A stretch of 64,000 nucleotides of DNA from NCBI RefSeq assembly GCF_037078405.1, contig NZ_JAYMGZ010000001.1, positions 806,001 to 870,000 of the forward strand. Direction: 5' to 3'. Source of the DNA: Haloarcula sp. DT43. Lineage in GTDB: Archaea; Halobacteriota; Halobacteria; Halobacteriales; Haloarculaceae. Shown one piece after another: positions 41,952 to 51,270 of this stretch (its first letter is position 1; each line of letters opens with the position of its first letter). Made by a program: the position numbers and the translations under genes. The notes below the pieces were generated by a model that ran no database searches, was not told the origin of the DNA, and saw nothing but the letters and a program-made list of their open reading frames with translations.

Positions 41952-43478
41952 CTATTCAGTATCACTGGAAGACATCTCTGTTTCAAGTTGACTGACTGCC
42001 TCGATGAACTCCTCCTGCCCCTCAAAAGTGTATCTGATGAAATTGAGTACCCACGGTGCAGTTATCGGTATTAGGTCATCATCATTCACTTCGGCGGGTG
42101 TTTGAAGTTCGGAGAGAGCTTGCTGAACCGCTGATTGGCCGCAATCATTCGTGGACCTGATTTCGCTAAGTCCAGAGGTGATTTGCATTCTGGTCCGCTG
42201 GTTATCCTCAAATCCGAAACCCGCCTCAATCACCATCTTAGTGAGTCTTTGTGCTAGATAGTCATTCTGGACTTCAGCCGCAGATACCGCTACATTCGAG
42301 AGTTCCTGTAACAACTCTTGTTGGAGTCTGAACATCCCTGCGGCAGGAATCTGTAGGTCAGCGTTATGGGAGACGATGATTCTCGACGTAATCTCAAAGT
42401 TCCGTTCGAAGAACCTGTACCACAGGAATTCAGGAACCGTATCTACTCGGTCTCCCTCCGTGATGTGTTCCCCGTGGTTTGCGACTAAGGTACTCCACCC
42501 TTTCAAAAAGCCGGATAGCAAAATACGTGATATTGTCAACTTTCGCCCACCGAGTTCGTCACTATTCTCAACTGTAATATCGATTAGATTACTTACAGAT
42601 GTTGTGCCTACATGCAGAGTGTCTTCGAGTCCATCTCTTGCGGCTGATTCCAGAATATCTTCCCAAATTAGCCACGCTGGTTTCACTAAGCGGTCTCTCT
42701 CGATAACCCCCTCACTAATCTCGGAACACAACTGAATCCCACGTGCGGCAATTGTGTCTTGTCCATCCTCAATTGATGCTTCAATTGTCGAGGCCAGATT
42801 TTGGATGAGATAGCCAGTTAGTCCGTCGTACCCCTGTTCAATTGTTTCAGTCGCTAACGACTTCTCCTCCCTGAGAAGTTGGATGAGGCCGGTCTCCTGT
42901 TTATCGGGTAACGTCTCCTCCGCATCGTACACTTCGTTGAACAATTGCGACGTGGATTCGCACAGGGCAGTTACCAATTGATTCGCCGCATCCTTGTCCT
43001 CCTCTTGGATGGCCGAACGCCCGGCTTCGAAGAAGCTATAGAACGGAATAGTCGTTTCATCATCCCCGACTGCGCTTTCAAAAGCATCTTTGCTAATCCC
43101 ACTACGGATGGCTTCAGCGACCGACGGCGCTTCAGTAGTAGACAATAGCTCGTCTCTGAGATAGAATAGCGACCCAAAGGTCAGGGTTATTCCCAGCACG
43201 GCCAGTGACAGGAGGACCCAATTTAGCCACACGGGTGAGACGGGATAGATTAGAAGTGCGAATACGTCCAGAAAGATAGAAGCAGTAAATAGCAGAATCG
43301 TTCGTCTATAGGCTGAATTCTCTGTTACTGACGAGATGATACGAGTGGTAAATCTATCTGCGGCAATTTGAGTACTGAGTGCGTAGATTGCGATTATAAT
43401 ACTCAGAACAGTAGTCTGAATTATAGCGAGCGTTTGGAAAAATGGCTGTAGTGACAACGATGTGGCCTCGGGAATCAC
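41952..43478 (-). CDS. membrane protein with large cytoplasmic domain, unknown
   Basis: A 508-aa protein. Three hydrophobic segments lie in the first 110 residues (about 13-33, 59-78, 85-107), the first of which (TTVLSIIIAIYALSTQIAADRFTTR) resembles the start of DUF2254-type proteins. The remaining 400 residues are helical and probably cytoplasmic. It diverges from the membrane protein at 43,567 (88 bases apart), so the two may form a system. No enzymatic motif seen. Confidence 0.65.
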   Translation of the reverse strand: MIPEATSLSLQPFFQTLAIIQTTVLSIIIAIYALSTQIAADRFTTRIISSVTENSAYRRTILLFTASIFLDVFALLIYPVSPVWLNWVLLSLAVLGITLTFGSLFYLRDELLSTTEAPSVAEAIRSGISKDAFESAVGDDETTIPFYSFFEAGRSAIQEEDKDAANQLVTALCESTSQLFNEVYDAEETLPDKQETGLIQLLREEKSLATETIEQGYDGLTGYLIQNLASTIEASIEDGQDTIAARGIQLCSEISEGVIERDRLVKPAWLIWEDILESAARDGLEDTLHVGTTSVSNLIDITVENSDELGGRKLTISRILLSGFLKGWSTLVANHGEHITEGDRVDTVPEFLWYRFFERNFEITSRIIVSHNADLQIPAAGMFRLQQELLQELSNVAVSAAEVQNDYLAQRLTKMVIEAGFGFEDNQRTRMQITSGLSEIRSTNDCGQSAVQQALSELQTPAEVNDDDLIPITAPWVLNFIRYTFEGQEEFIEAVSQLETEMSSSDTE

Positions 43479-43566
43479 GATAGCATCTTTTCATGCCCCT
43501 CTCTTTATTCTCCCCCATCATCCCGGAATTGGTCCTATCAGGCCAAATTTATCCGACGAAGATGTG

Positions 43567-44496
43567 ATGACCTCTTTGATGACTCATATCTCGCTGGAGG
43601 AACTTCTCGAAATCGATAGAGAGGCCGCCATCGACTACGAAATCACGTTCGCCGCCCTGCTTGCGACGGCTCTGCTCACCATACCGGATGTAAGCCCCAT
43701 TCTGCACCCTGTCGTAGTGGCCTCCGCATTTCTCCTTTTGGCGGTCACTTTGATTCGGCGTATGGCTTTTCTCAACCCATATTCTAAAGACCTGCTCAAA
43801 AGGACGACGCCGCCACTGGTGATTTCGACAGCATTCGGACTTCTGTATATCGGCCTCGTCTTCGGTACCTTCACTCAATCGCACATCCCGATTATCGAAC
43901 CTCGTGCCTCTACGCTCGGATTGCTCTACACGGTCGTATTCGTCCTCGGTTCGGTTCTCCTGTACGAAGCGATATTTCGAGATTTTTTCCTTCTGATTGC
44001 GGCGTTTGCGTACAACATTCACCTTGACCATCGGGGGACACTATTGGGTCGCCTCGCTCTCCGGTTGTCACAGAAGTCCCTCGCTACGTCTTTGCTACCT
44101 GAGCATGAATGGCCGGTGGAAGTACAGGAGATACCGTCTGTGAACCGTCATTCTCCATCAGATGTTAGCTTACGAGACCGTGTTGTCAACGTAATTGGAA
44201 CATTTCTTGGAGCGATGGGAATGACTCTTATTTTCGGATTGGCCTTTGCTGGGTTTTATATTTTGGCGTCGATGGTGGCCAGTCAAAGCCTGCTATCGGT
44301 CATCATCGATGGAATGCTCCTTGCAATCGCCGTGAACTTCCTTATCGTCTCAATACGGTTCCTGTATGGCCGATACGGGCAAACACCCTATGTCAAAATT
44401 GCACCGCCGAAACGCTACATCTACTATTCGTTGATTCTCTATGTCCTATACTTCGTCCACGTGGGATTCGAACTGGGTCTCTCACTCTCTTTATAG
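43567..44496 (+). CDS. multi-pass membrane protein, unknown
   Basis: A 309-aa protein with about eight hydrophobic segments, two near the start, two near residues 105-150 and two paired ones after residue 210. I took the ATG at 43,567; a longer frame to 43,462 overlaps the divergent gene. A central soluble loop (about residues 160-205) is polar. No family recognised. Neighbouring genes suggest an accessory, possibly defence-related, cassette. Confidence 0.6.
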   Translation: MTSLMTHISLEELLEIDREAAIDYEITFAALLATALLTIPDVSPILHPVVVASAFLLLAVTLIRRMAFLNPYSKDLLKRTTPPLVISTAFGLLYIGLVFGTFTQSHIPIIEPRASTLGLLYTVVFVLGSVLLYEAIFRDFFLLIAAFAYNIHLDHRGTLLGRLALRLSQKSLATSLLPEHEWPVEVQEIPSVNRHSPSDVSLRDRVVNVIGTFLGAMGMTLIFGLAFAGFYILASMVASQSLLSVIIDGMLLAIAVNFLIVSIRFLYGRYGQTPYVKIAPPKRYIYYSLILYVLYFVHVGFELGLSLSL

Positions 44497-44565
44497 AGTG
44501 ATTTCGGCTCTGTCTTTGGCAAACAATTTCACATCCCCCAATTAAGCACACATATAACTCCGAAG

Positions 44566-45681
44566 ATGACGGACACAGAGGACTACAAAGTCACGGCAAT
44601 CAACTCGTTCCGTCTGGCGGTCGAATTGTTCAATCGACCTACCGAGCGAGGTCGTATTGTTGGGGTTCTGAAGTTCCTGAACCATTCCTTCGAGATGCTA
44701 TTAAAGGCCTCCATATTGGAGAATGGGGGCGACATCAGAGGTGAGGATGGTGAAGGGAACACAATCTCGTTTGAGAAGTGCGTCAACTACTGTCGGGATG
44801 GTGATAGGGGGAATCATGACCTAAAGGTTCTTTCTGGGTCACAAGCCGCCGCTCTCCTTGCCATCAATAATCAACGAGACTACGCTGAACACGAACAGGT
44901 ACAGATACAGGAGGAGCAGTTGTACCTCCAATCTCGACAAGCTGTGGAGATATTCGCAGAATTACTGAAGGAGGTCTTCGACGAGGACCTATCTGACCAC
45001 CTCCCTGAGCGTATCCTTCCACTCGCTACGATGATGCCGGTCGATATGGTAAACCTCATTCAAGCCGAGATTTCGGAAATTCGTCACCTACTGAATGATG
45101 GAGAAGTTGATGAAGCAAGAAGGCGAGTGAAGTCACTTGATTCGCTCGAACGGGGATTAGATGATGAAGGAGGAACACCTTCGAAGGCACAGCTAAACGA
45201 AATTCTAGACTCGCTGGAAGAGGGGGAAAACCTTGAAGCGGTCTTCCCGAATGTATTCGCCTCCCTAACAGGCGATGTGAAGGCCGGAGAAGGGAGACGT
45301 ATCCAGTTAGGGAACGACGATGGTATCCCCGCTAGTTACGTGCCATACGAGGAGATTGACGAGGATTCAGATGTTCACTTGTTTACTGAAAAAAACCTCC
45401 ACGACAGGTTCCCCTTGGACCCCCATCCAGTCCGTGATGCTGTGCGGGAGGAACTGGGAACGGACATTTCATGGCAGAAAACGAAAGCTGTCATCAAAGA
45501 GCTAGGACTACTTGACGATAGGGAATACTATCGGGAGGGCATTTCACTGGGCGAAGGTGGCTCACGAGATGGCTACCACAAGGACGTGATACCGAAGGTG
45601 TGCGAGGCGGTTGAATCGGGAGCAGTAGACCCTGAAGAGGCGTGGGACGAACACAAATCCGAACTCTGGGGGTATGATTGA
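44566..45681 (+). CDS. DUF3644-like (HEPN-type) protein, putative defence RNase
   Basis: A 371-aa protein. The first 130 residues match the pattern of DUF3644 proteins: AINSFRLAVELFNRPTERGR, FLNHSFEMLLKASILE, then NNQRDYAEHE. That region is thought to be a HEPN-like helical domain, often found in defence or toxin loci where it acts on RNA; NQRDYAEH could provide polar catalytic residues. The C-terminal 120 residues look like a separate domain with HTH-like helices (GTDISWQKTKAVIKELGLL). The call is from pattern memory and not from a search. Confidence 0.5.
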   Translation: MTDTEDYKVTAINSFRLAVELFNRPTERGRIVGVLKFLNHSFEMLLKASILENGGDIRGEDGEGNTISFEKCVNYCRDGDRGNHDLKVLSGSQAAALLAINNQRDYAEHEQVQIQEEQLYLQSRQAVEIFAELLKEVFDEDLSDHLPERILPLATMMPVDMVNLIQAEISEIRHLLNDGEVDEARRRVKSLDSLERGLDDEGGTPSKAQLNEILDSLEEGENLEAVFPNVFASLTGDVKAGEGRRIQLGNDDGIPASYVPYEEIDEDSDVHLFTEKNLHDRFPLDPHPVRDAVREELGTDISWQKTKAVIKELGLLDDREYYREGISLGEGGSRDGYHKDVIPKVCEAVESGAVDPEEAWDEHKSELWGYD

Positions 45682-45798
45682 ATAACGAGATATGTTCTGT
45701 ACTTGCTTCAAGTCGCCTCTGAATACGAATTCATCACTGGTTTAAGAGGGTATTCATAAAACATGATAACCTTGTGAATCCATCTCGTATCAAGACCG

Positions 45799-46563
45799 AT
45801 GCACTCTGAAGAGCGTTTCCACGAAATCGAACAAAAACTCCTCGAAGAGTCTGAGGAATACGACAATTCACATCCCAACGGTCAGCTTGGGCGTACGCTC
45901 TTGACGACCGCTGAGGTTCTAGCCCGTGTTCAACAAAAGGTTCACCGGAACATCTACGACGAAATTGACGAACAACACCAATATCAGGACATTTTCTTTT
46001 CGAAGGGAGTGAATGCACTATTTGCTCTCTATCGATTGGTGAAGCACAACCAATACGATGCCGCATACCGTGAAGTTCGATATTTGTTTGAGAGCTATCT
46101 TGTCATCAAGGGTCTCAATCGAGACAAAAACGAAGCCGCCCGGATACTTAAGCGTCAAAAGGAGGAAATACAGAATATAGACGCTGATAAGGGACAAGTG
46201 GAGAGAGTTCTCCACGAATATGAGTCGGTAGATGACCTCCACGACATCCTTTCCGATGAGAAATCGAAATTGAAGGATATGGACCCTACGTATGGGAAAA
46301 TATACAACTTCCTCAGCAATCGAAGTACTCACCCAGTCAGAATTGAGGGTGCAAGTCTTGATGGTGACCGAAGTGATGTCGAGGAGACTCAACTACTGAA
46401 ATGGGGTATCCTCCTCGGTTTCGGACTGGCTCAGCAGTTCCTCGTAACGTACTACGAAACCTCGGCCAAGGACCTGATTATGAAAGAGACGGAGCCCACT
46501 ATTGAGCATATTGAAGCAGTGATACCGGAAGGTGTACCGACGTTTCTCACGGATTCTTACTAA
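45799..46563 (+). CDS. helical protein, unknown
   Basis: A 254-aa all-helical, charged protein. The region ALYRLVKHNQYDAAYREVRYLFESYLVIKGLNRDK and the later YNFLSNRSTHP resemble the helical core of DUF5677/HEPN-like proteins, but the Rx4-6H motif of active HEPN RNases is not evident. It lies between the DUF3644-like and pentapeptide genes. Function unknown. Confidence 0.6.
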   Translation: MHSEERFHEIEQKLLEESEEYDNSHPNGQLGRTLLTTAEVLARVQQKVHRNIYDEIDEQHQYQDIFFSKGVNALFALYRLVKHNQYDAAYREVRYLFESYLVIKGLNRDKNEAARILKRQKEEIQNIDADKGQVERVLHEYESVDDLHDILSDEKSKLKDMDPTYGKIYNFLSNRSTHPVRIEGASLDGDRSDVEETQLLKWGILLGFGLAQQFLVTYYETSAKDLIMKETEPTIEHIEAVIPEGVPTFLTDSY

Positions 46564-46647
46564 CCAGCGACGGACTGAACGAGTTCATGTGCCATCGGAG
46601 GAGACACCCTTATTAAAGTACATTCTCCAGATTGGAGCAGAAGAACT

Positions 46648-48210
46648 GTGTCTGATAACGATGATGAGGACGAACCACCACAGTGCGAGTATGTCTTTGA
46701 CCCAGACGAGAGCGATGTGCCGGAAGTCGCACAATCATCTATAACTGAGGAGTGGCGTTGTCCTCACTACGCTGAAGATAACTTCGAAGGAGAGCACCTG
46801 TGCCTCTTCCATCTACCCACTTCGGAAAAGGACGCCAACGAGGTTCACCGTCATTTCGTTGATTGCGTAAGTGCCGATGGTGCGTTGGTGAAACGATTCG
46901 TAGGAGGAAAATTCGAGAGGCTCGCCATCCTTAACTTCGTACTCGGGTCAAATGACAACAACCCAATCGACCTTCGATATGCTTCCTTCGAAAACAGGCT
47001 TGACTTCAGTGGTTCAACTATCACCCAGCCCCTTTTTCTAACTGGAGCCGACATCGGCGGGGAGTTCCGACTTCCGGCAACGGTACTTCAGGGCCGACTA
47101 TTTGCTCAGCACGTGGATGTCGAAGATGGAATATTGAGTAACGAAGCGAGGTTCTACGATAGCGTTAATTTCAGAAACTCAACCTTCAACGGCTTCGCAA
47201 AGTTTCGAGAGTGCCAGTTTGACGGAGAGACGAGCTTCTACGGTTGCGAGTTCAACGTAGACCCAGAACTGCCGCAACAGGGAATGGAAATAGCAAATCA
47301 CCGGCCTACCTTAGTCACTTTCACGGAGTCCACCTTCTCTCAAGGAATCAATCTGAATAGTGCGATTTTCAACGATGTACTTGATTTTGAAAGGGTGACA
47401 TCAAGCGGGACGGTTCACTTGGATAGTGTCGAACTCAACGAGAAGCTCCACACCTACTTCTACATAGTACCAGAGTCAGATACCGTCCCAGAAGAAAAGC
47501 CGACTGGACACTACATCGCAGAAATAAGTGGGGACATCGCTAGATTGCAGGTTTCGATTGAGAGCACTGCTGAGGAGCCCTGCATCATTTCGTTGCAAGA
47601 TGCGGATATTGAGTCAGGCAGTCTTAGCCAGCCGGAAGCGAGTTTTGTTCATTTTGACTTTAGTGGGGCGACCTTGGGTGACATCAAGTTCAAGGACATG
47701 AACTCACAAAATGATTGGCGACATCTGATTTTCAACCAAACAGACTTTGATGATGTTAATTTCATCAACTATCGGTCGGCACTAGATGAATGTGGCTACG
47801 ATTTATGTAGTGTCCACGACCCTCACGGCCTCTTCGAGGAGTTGGACTTGGCCGAGAAGGAAACCACATATCTTAGAGCCAGAATCGGTGCTGAGAAGAT
47901 TCGAGACCATAAATCATCTTCTGAGTTCCATATTCGAGAACTGGATAACCGGCGTTCTCGACTTTGGAAGCAGAGGGACTGGCTATCTTTTGCGGCCTAT
48001 CTTCTGTACGGCTTCACGAGCCGCTATGGGGAGAAACCCGGTCGAGTGCTCGCTGTGTTCACTCCAATATTGCTTATCAGCTATTGGTTATCCAACTCAC
48101 AGCAAGTACCAGTACTTCTCTCGGATGCTCTTGGCTTGCTCTTTGCCGTACTTCCACCGATATTCAGTGGTCTGTTGGTCCTTGCTTCGTATCGATATAT
48201 CGGCAATTGA
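46648..48210 (+). CDS. pentapeptide-repeat protein with C-terminal membrane helices
   Basis: A 520-aa protein with a GTG start. An N-terminal Cys-rich segment (CEYVFDP ... CPHYAEDNFEGEHLCLFH) could bind zinc. Residues about 85-400 contain many A(D/N)FxxxxF-like pentapeptide units (RYASFENRLDFSG, FYDSVNFRNSTFNGFAKFRECQF), forming a right-handed quadrilateral helix. After a helical linker with AEKIRDHKSSSEFHIRELDNRR come two TM helices (about 455-475, 490-512). This architecture recurs in archaea and bacteria and is sometimes compared to ion channels; the role is unknown. Confidence 0.8.
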   Translation: MSDNDDEDEPPQCEYVFDPDESDVPEVAQSSITEEWRCPHYAEDNFEGEHLCLFHLPTSEKDANEVHRHFVDCVSADGALVKRFVGGKFERLAILNFVLGSNDNNPIDLRYASFENRLDFSGSTITQPLFLTGADIGGEFRLPATVLQGRLFAQHVDVEDGILSNEARFYDSVNFRNSTFNGFAKFRECQFDGETSFYGCEFNVDPELPQQGMEIANHRPTLVTFTESTFSQGINLNSAIFNDVLDFERVTSSGTVHLDSVELNEKLHTYFYIVPESDTVPEEKPTGHYIAEISGDIARLQVSIESTAEEPCIISLQDADIESGSLSQPEASFVHFDFSGATLGDIKFKDMNSQNDWRHLIFNQTDFDDVNFINYRSALDECGYDLCSVHDPHGLFEELDLAEKETTYLRARIGAEKIRDHKSSSEFHIRELDNRRSRLWKQRDWLSFAAYLLYGFTSRYGEKPGRVLAVFTPILLISYWLSNSQQVPVLLSDALGLLFAVLPPIFSGLLVLASYRYIGN

Positions 48211-48246
48211 TTAAGAACAGATGCTTCTAATCAAAGTTGATTCACG

Positions 48247-49062
48247 ATGACGGACGAGAAAAGTGAGTTCGAATTGTCCTGTTTTCTGGAGGAGCAGTCC
48301 AAACTCTTCACACTGCTTGGTGTTTTTGGAGGTGTCTCCCTTTATCTGGCCCAGTTCCCCGTCGAGGCGAATGACCGCTGGCTCAACGTAGGAATCGTTT
48401 CGAGTCTAATTATTTTCATCTTAGCCGCTTTCTCTATCCGACACCGGTTGCGGGAAGAATTTGACAGTAGCTTGTTCGACTTTATAATCAAGCCCCGAAG
48501 AGAGAGCTTTCGAGTTCTCACTTTCGTCGTGCCGTTCTACCTGCTAATTATCTCCGTACTGAGTGTCGTATTCCAATATCCAGCCGCTGGGTCGCTTATC
48601 GGTCAGGCATTTCTCGTCTTTGTGGGGATTAGCACTGTTCTCTGGACGATAGTGACTGGAGAGTCGCTTGTAGGATTTGACGACAACCTCGGTGAAGTTG
48701 GACGAGACGAGAGCGTGGTACGGTTTGCGCAGTATATCCTTGTTCTCTCTTTATTTGGAGTCACTTTTGCAATCCTCGGGATATTCCATACTGGAAACAA
48801 GTATGGATATGGATTCGAGAAACTCCGACAGTTTCGTCCCGGCCCCGGATTTGTACCGTTCATCACCAGTTATCTCGCCGGTATTCTCCTTGGTTCCTTA
48901 TTGTACGTCGTTCTCTCGGTCTTTCTCTTCTTGCTCCATCTGATAGTGCAATATATCGACAGAATGGAAAATAAAGAGCAGTTTTTACAGGCATATCAAG
49001 TGATGTTTGGAGAGGAACAAAGAATAGAACAGACGAAACTCAACGAGTTTGAAGACGAATAG
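48247..49062 (+). CDS. multi-pass membrane protein, unknown
   Basis: A 271-aa protein with about six hydrophobic segments (near residues 18-35, 48-64, 88-108, 118-135, 160-180, 207-235) and a charged C-terminal tail. It begins 36 bases after the pentapeptide gene and may function with it. No motif or family is recognised. Confidence 0.6.
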   Translation: MTDEKSEFELSCFLEEQSKLFTLLGVFGGVSLYLAQFPVEANDRWLNVGIVSSLIIFILAAFSIRHRLREEFDSSLFDFIIKPRRESFRVLTFVVPFYLLIISVLSVVFQYPAAGSLIGQAFLVFVGISTVLWTIVTGESLVGFDDNLGEVGRDESVVRFAQYILVLSLFGVTFAILGIFHTGNKYGYGFEKLRQFRPGPGFVPFITSYLAGILLGSLLYVVLSVFLFLLHLIVQYIDRMENKEQFLQAYQVMFGEEQRIEQTKLNEFEDE

Positions 49063-50341
49063 ATAAATTGGAAACTTCTCAGACCGCACATATTGGGCTT
49101 CAAACTAACTAAATCCCTTCACGAGCTAATTGTACTAACCTTAACGAGAGACCGCTTAATCGGAGTTCCCTAATTAAATGGCGAATATATCCCTAAGATG
49201 GGTTAATCTCAATCCCCCGAACCCTTTATACGAGGGGACCCGTCGTAGAACGCCGAAAAGTCCCCTGTCTCAATTGACCCAAGAATTGGGGGCAACGCAC
49301 CCCTTGCCCCGAGGAACACGCAGGAGCGAATCTATCTATGATTACCCGGGATGAATTCTCTCTCAGAAACCTCGCCCCTACCTCTCTCAAAAGGCCGACT
49401 CCGAGGTCTCGATTTGCAGTCATGAAATTACAGACTCTTTGAAGACCAGACACGATTCACGCCGAATCCTCGACTCCGACGAGAGCGAAGTTGGAGGCAT
49501 CCCTCTGCTCCACTCTGGACTCCATCCCGAGTTCCACGAGAAACCTAGGGGTTCAACGACGACGTGGACGTTGACGCCCGACCTATACAATCCAACAGAC
49601 GACGCCCCCCTTCAGCTTGAAGCAGGATTTCCACGATGCTGTTCACCGAGTCAGCTTCTCCTGCCTGTTCCGATACGTGACGAGGGCGTTGCCCTTGGGA
49701 CAGACAGTAGGGAGAGTGACCATCAACGACGAGGACGGGTCAGGGTCTCTCTGATGCGCACGAGGTGGACGCCGAGATGAATCGGTAGACTGGAGACGTA
49801 GAGCAAGCGTGGGTGACGGGCACTCTCCGTGAGGAGTGGGATTCAGGTGTTCACGATGACGTTGGGTGGCGAGAACGTAGTGAGGAATGAAGGCTACGTG
49901 CTGACGGCGACGACGTAGAGGGCGAGGTCTCCCCAAGACGATGAATGGAGGAGTGGGTAGAGCGTAGTAAGGAGTGGAGGTGAGGTTGTTCTAGAAGAGA
50001 TGAGGGGCAAGTATCTCGATGCGAATGCGAGGCGATGACTCTGTGAGTAGTGTGGCCTCGACCCGGCAGGGTGGGACGACTCCACGTCTCCCCTGTGTGG
50101 CCCGCAAGGAGAGTGGGCGTCTTTGTGTACGATGAAGGAGGGGCGTCAAGTATCTCTCTGAGGAGGGGTGGACCCGTTGCGTCTCGGGGGAAACCAATCC
50201 CCGAACCCACGGGATTCTTGTCACCCCCCTATCCCCCTCAAGGGGGGACTCAGAGCCTTCCAATCAGGCGATTCGGTAGGGCTGGGCGGAATACTTGTCT
50301 GTCGGGGAACACTTATGGGTACAAACTTCGTACCCATATAT
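49063..50341. other. about 1.28 kb without a convincing protein gene, possible structured RNA or origin
   Basis: Open frames here read Ser/Pro/Arg/His-rich sequence unlike the acidic proteins around them, so I call no gene. CCCTTTATACG at about 49,222-49,232 resembles an archaeal promoter. Downstream, GGGGCAA (49,289-49,295) and TTGCCCC (49,304-49,310) form a perfect seven-base hairpin with an eight-base loop. C- and G-runs at 50,224-50,247 form another (CCCCC TCAA GGGGG). The stretch could be a long non-coding RNA, a replication origin or decayed coding DNA; nothing in sequence alone decides between these. Confidence 0.4.
50309..50329 (+). promoter_or_regulatory. shared 21-bp element motif, copy 1
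   Basis: ACACTTATGGGTACAAACTTC, 12 bases before the ATG at 50,342. It matches copies 2 and 3 (51,236 and 52,406) at 16 or more of 21 positions and stands at a similar distance from a start codon. Here it also contains an inverted repeat with the following sequence (GGGTAC...GTACCC). Confidence 0.6.
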
Positions 50342-50434
50342 ATGAACTACCAGACCCTCGGTGTGACTGTGACGACGACTGTCTTCGGTGGACTGTTCGT
50401 TGCGTCGTATCTCGTCATCACCACGATTGCGTGA
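50342..50434 (+). CDS. 30-residue transmembrane microprotein
   Basis: MNYQTLGVTVTTTVFGGLFV and ten more residues make one TM helix with almost no soluble part. Support comes from position: the shared 21-bp motif lies at the same distance as before two clear surface-protein genes. It is too short for most gene callers. It may be an accessory membrane peptide of the surface module; no homologue known to me. Confidence 0.5.
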   Translation: MNYQTLGVTVTTTVFGGLFVASYLVITTIA

Positions 50435-50590
50435 ACTCAACGCTGGCCGTCTCGCTCCCTAAGCATAGCTTCCTCCGAATTATTCTCAGTCGAGAGCCGT
50501 GCCGGTCGCTGAACAATTAGCAGGGGTTCACGACCAGAACCTACAATTTACCTAATACATATGGGAACTGACATTTTATCCATCAGTACG

Positions 50591-51208
50591 ATGACCGAGA
50601 ATCTTTCCCGCAAGAACCTAACGAAGGTCTGCACTCTCGACCGAGACGAGATGACGCCCGACGAGAAGCACATAGCGTTCCTCGCCGCTCTCTACGAGAA
50701 CCGAGACCACGAACCGCTCACGACTACGGATATCCGCCGTGCGACCGGCTTGTCGAACAAGGACGTGCAGTACGAGCGAGAGAAGTTCGTCGAGCTTGGT
50801 TACATCGAGGTGACTCGGCCCGATGAATCCGACGAGAGTGGCCGCCCTGCTTCCTACCAGTACTGGCTCGAAAGCGATGGGAAGAAGTCACTCGTCAAGT
50901 ACGAGTATGGAGACCCTGCCGACATCCGGCAGGAAACTCCGTATGACCTTGCCCAGAACGCCCTCGATGGCGTGAAGCAGGCAGAGAATCGTCTCAGGCT
51001 CGAACTCGCCTCTAACAAGCGAGTGTCTGAACTCGAAGACGAACTCGACGACCTCCAGAATCAGATTGCGACGCTTGAAGAGTCGATGAGTCAACAATCG
51101 AAATTCCGGCGAGCGATGTACAGTCGGGTAGAAACGCTCACTCGACTGTTCGAGCAACAGGGAATAGATTTCGAGGCAGAACTAGAGAAGACTCAAAACG
51201 AGAACTAA
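50591..51208 (+). CDS. winged-helix protein with coiled coil
   Basis: A 205-aa likely DNA-binding protein. Residues about 20-85 form a winged helix (PLTTTDIRRATGLSNKDVQYEREKFVELGYIEV), and residues about 125-190 a coiled coil (NKRVSELEDELDDLQNQIATLEES) that would mediate dimerisation. Such proteins are frequent in haloarchaeal plasmids and viruses. I used the ATG at 50,591; an in-frame start at 50,561 is possible. It lies between two genes carrying the shared promoter motif and is a candidate for their regulator. Confidence 0.7.
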   Translation: MTENLSRKNLTKVCTLDRDEMTPDEKHIAFLAALYENRDHEPLTTTDIRRATGLSNKDVQYEREKFVELGYIEVTRPDESDESGRPASYQYWLESDGKKSLVKYEYGDPADIRQETPYDLAQNALDGVKQAENRLRLELASNKRVSELEDELDDLQNQIATLEESMSQQSKFRRAMYSRVETLTRLFEQQGIDFEAELEKTQNEN

Positions 51209-51235
51209 CAGTTGGATATACATGTTTGCAGGCAT

Positions 51236-51256
51236 ACACTTATGCGTACAAAGTTC
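51236..51256 (+). promoter_or_regulatory. shared 21-bp element motif, copy 2
   Basis: ACACTTATGCGTACAAAGTTC, 14 bases before the ATG at 51,271. It is the best-matching central copy of the family. TTATG at its left would stand near the TATA position of a leaderless gene; the conserved GTACAAA to the right is not part of a normal archaeal promoter and looks like an operator. Confidence 0.65.
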
Positions 51257-51270
51257 ATATCAACTAGTTG

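Noticed and set aside
49439-50210. Open frames of about 100-120 codons in both strands of the gene-poor region
   Set aside because: Their residues are Ser, Pro, Arg and His-rich and not acidic, starts are weak, and neither strand shows domain-like sequence.
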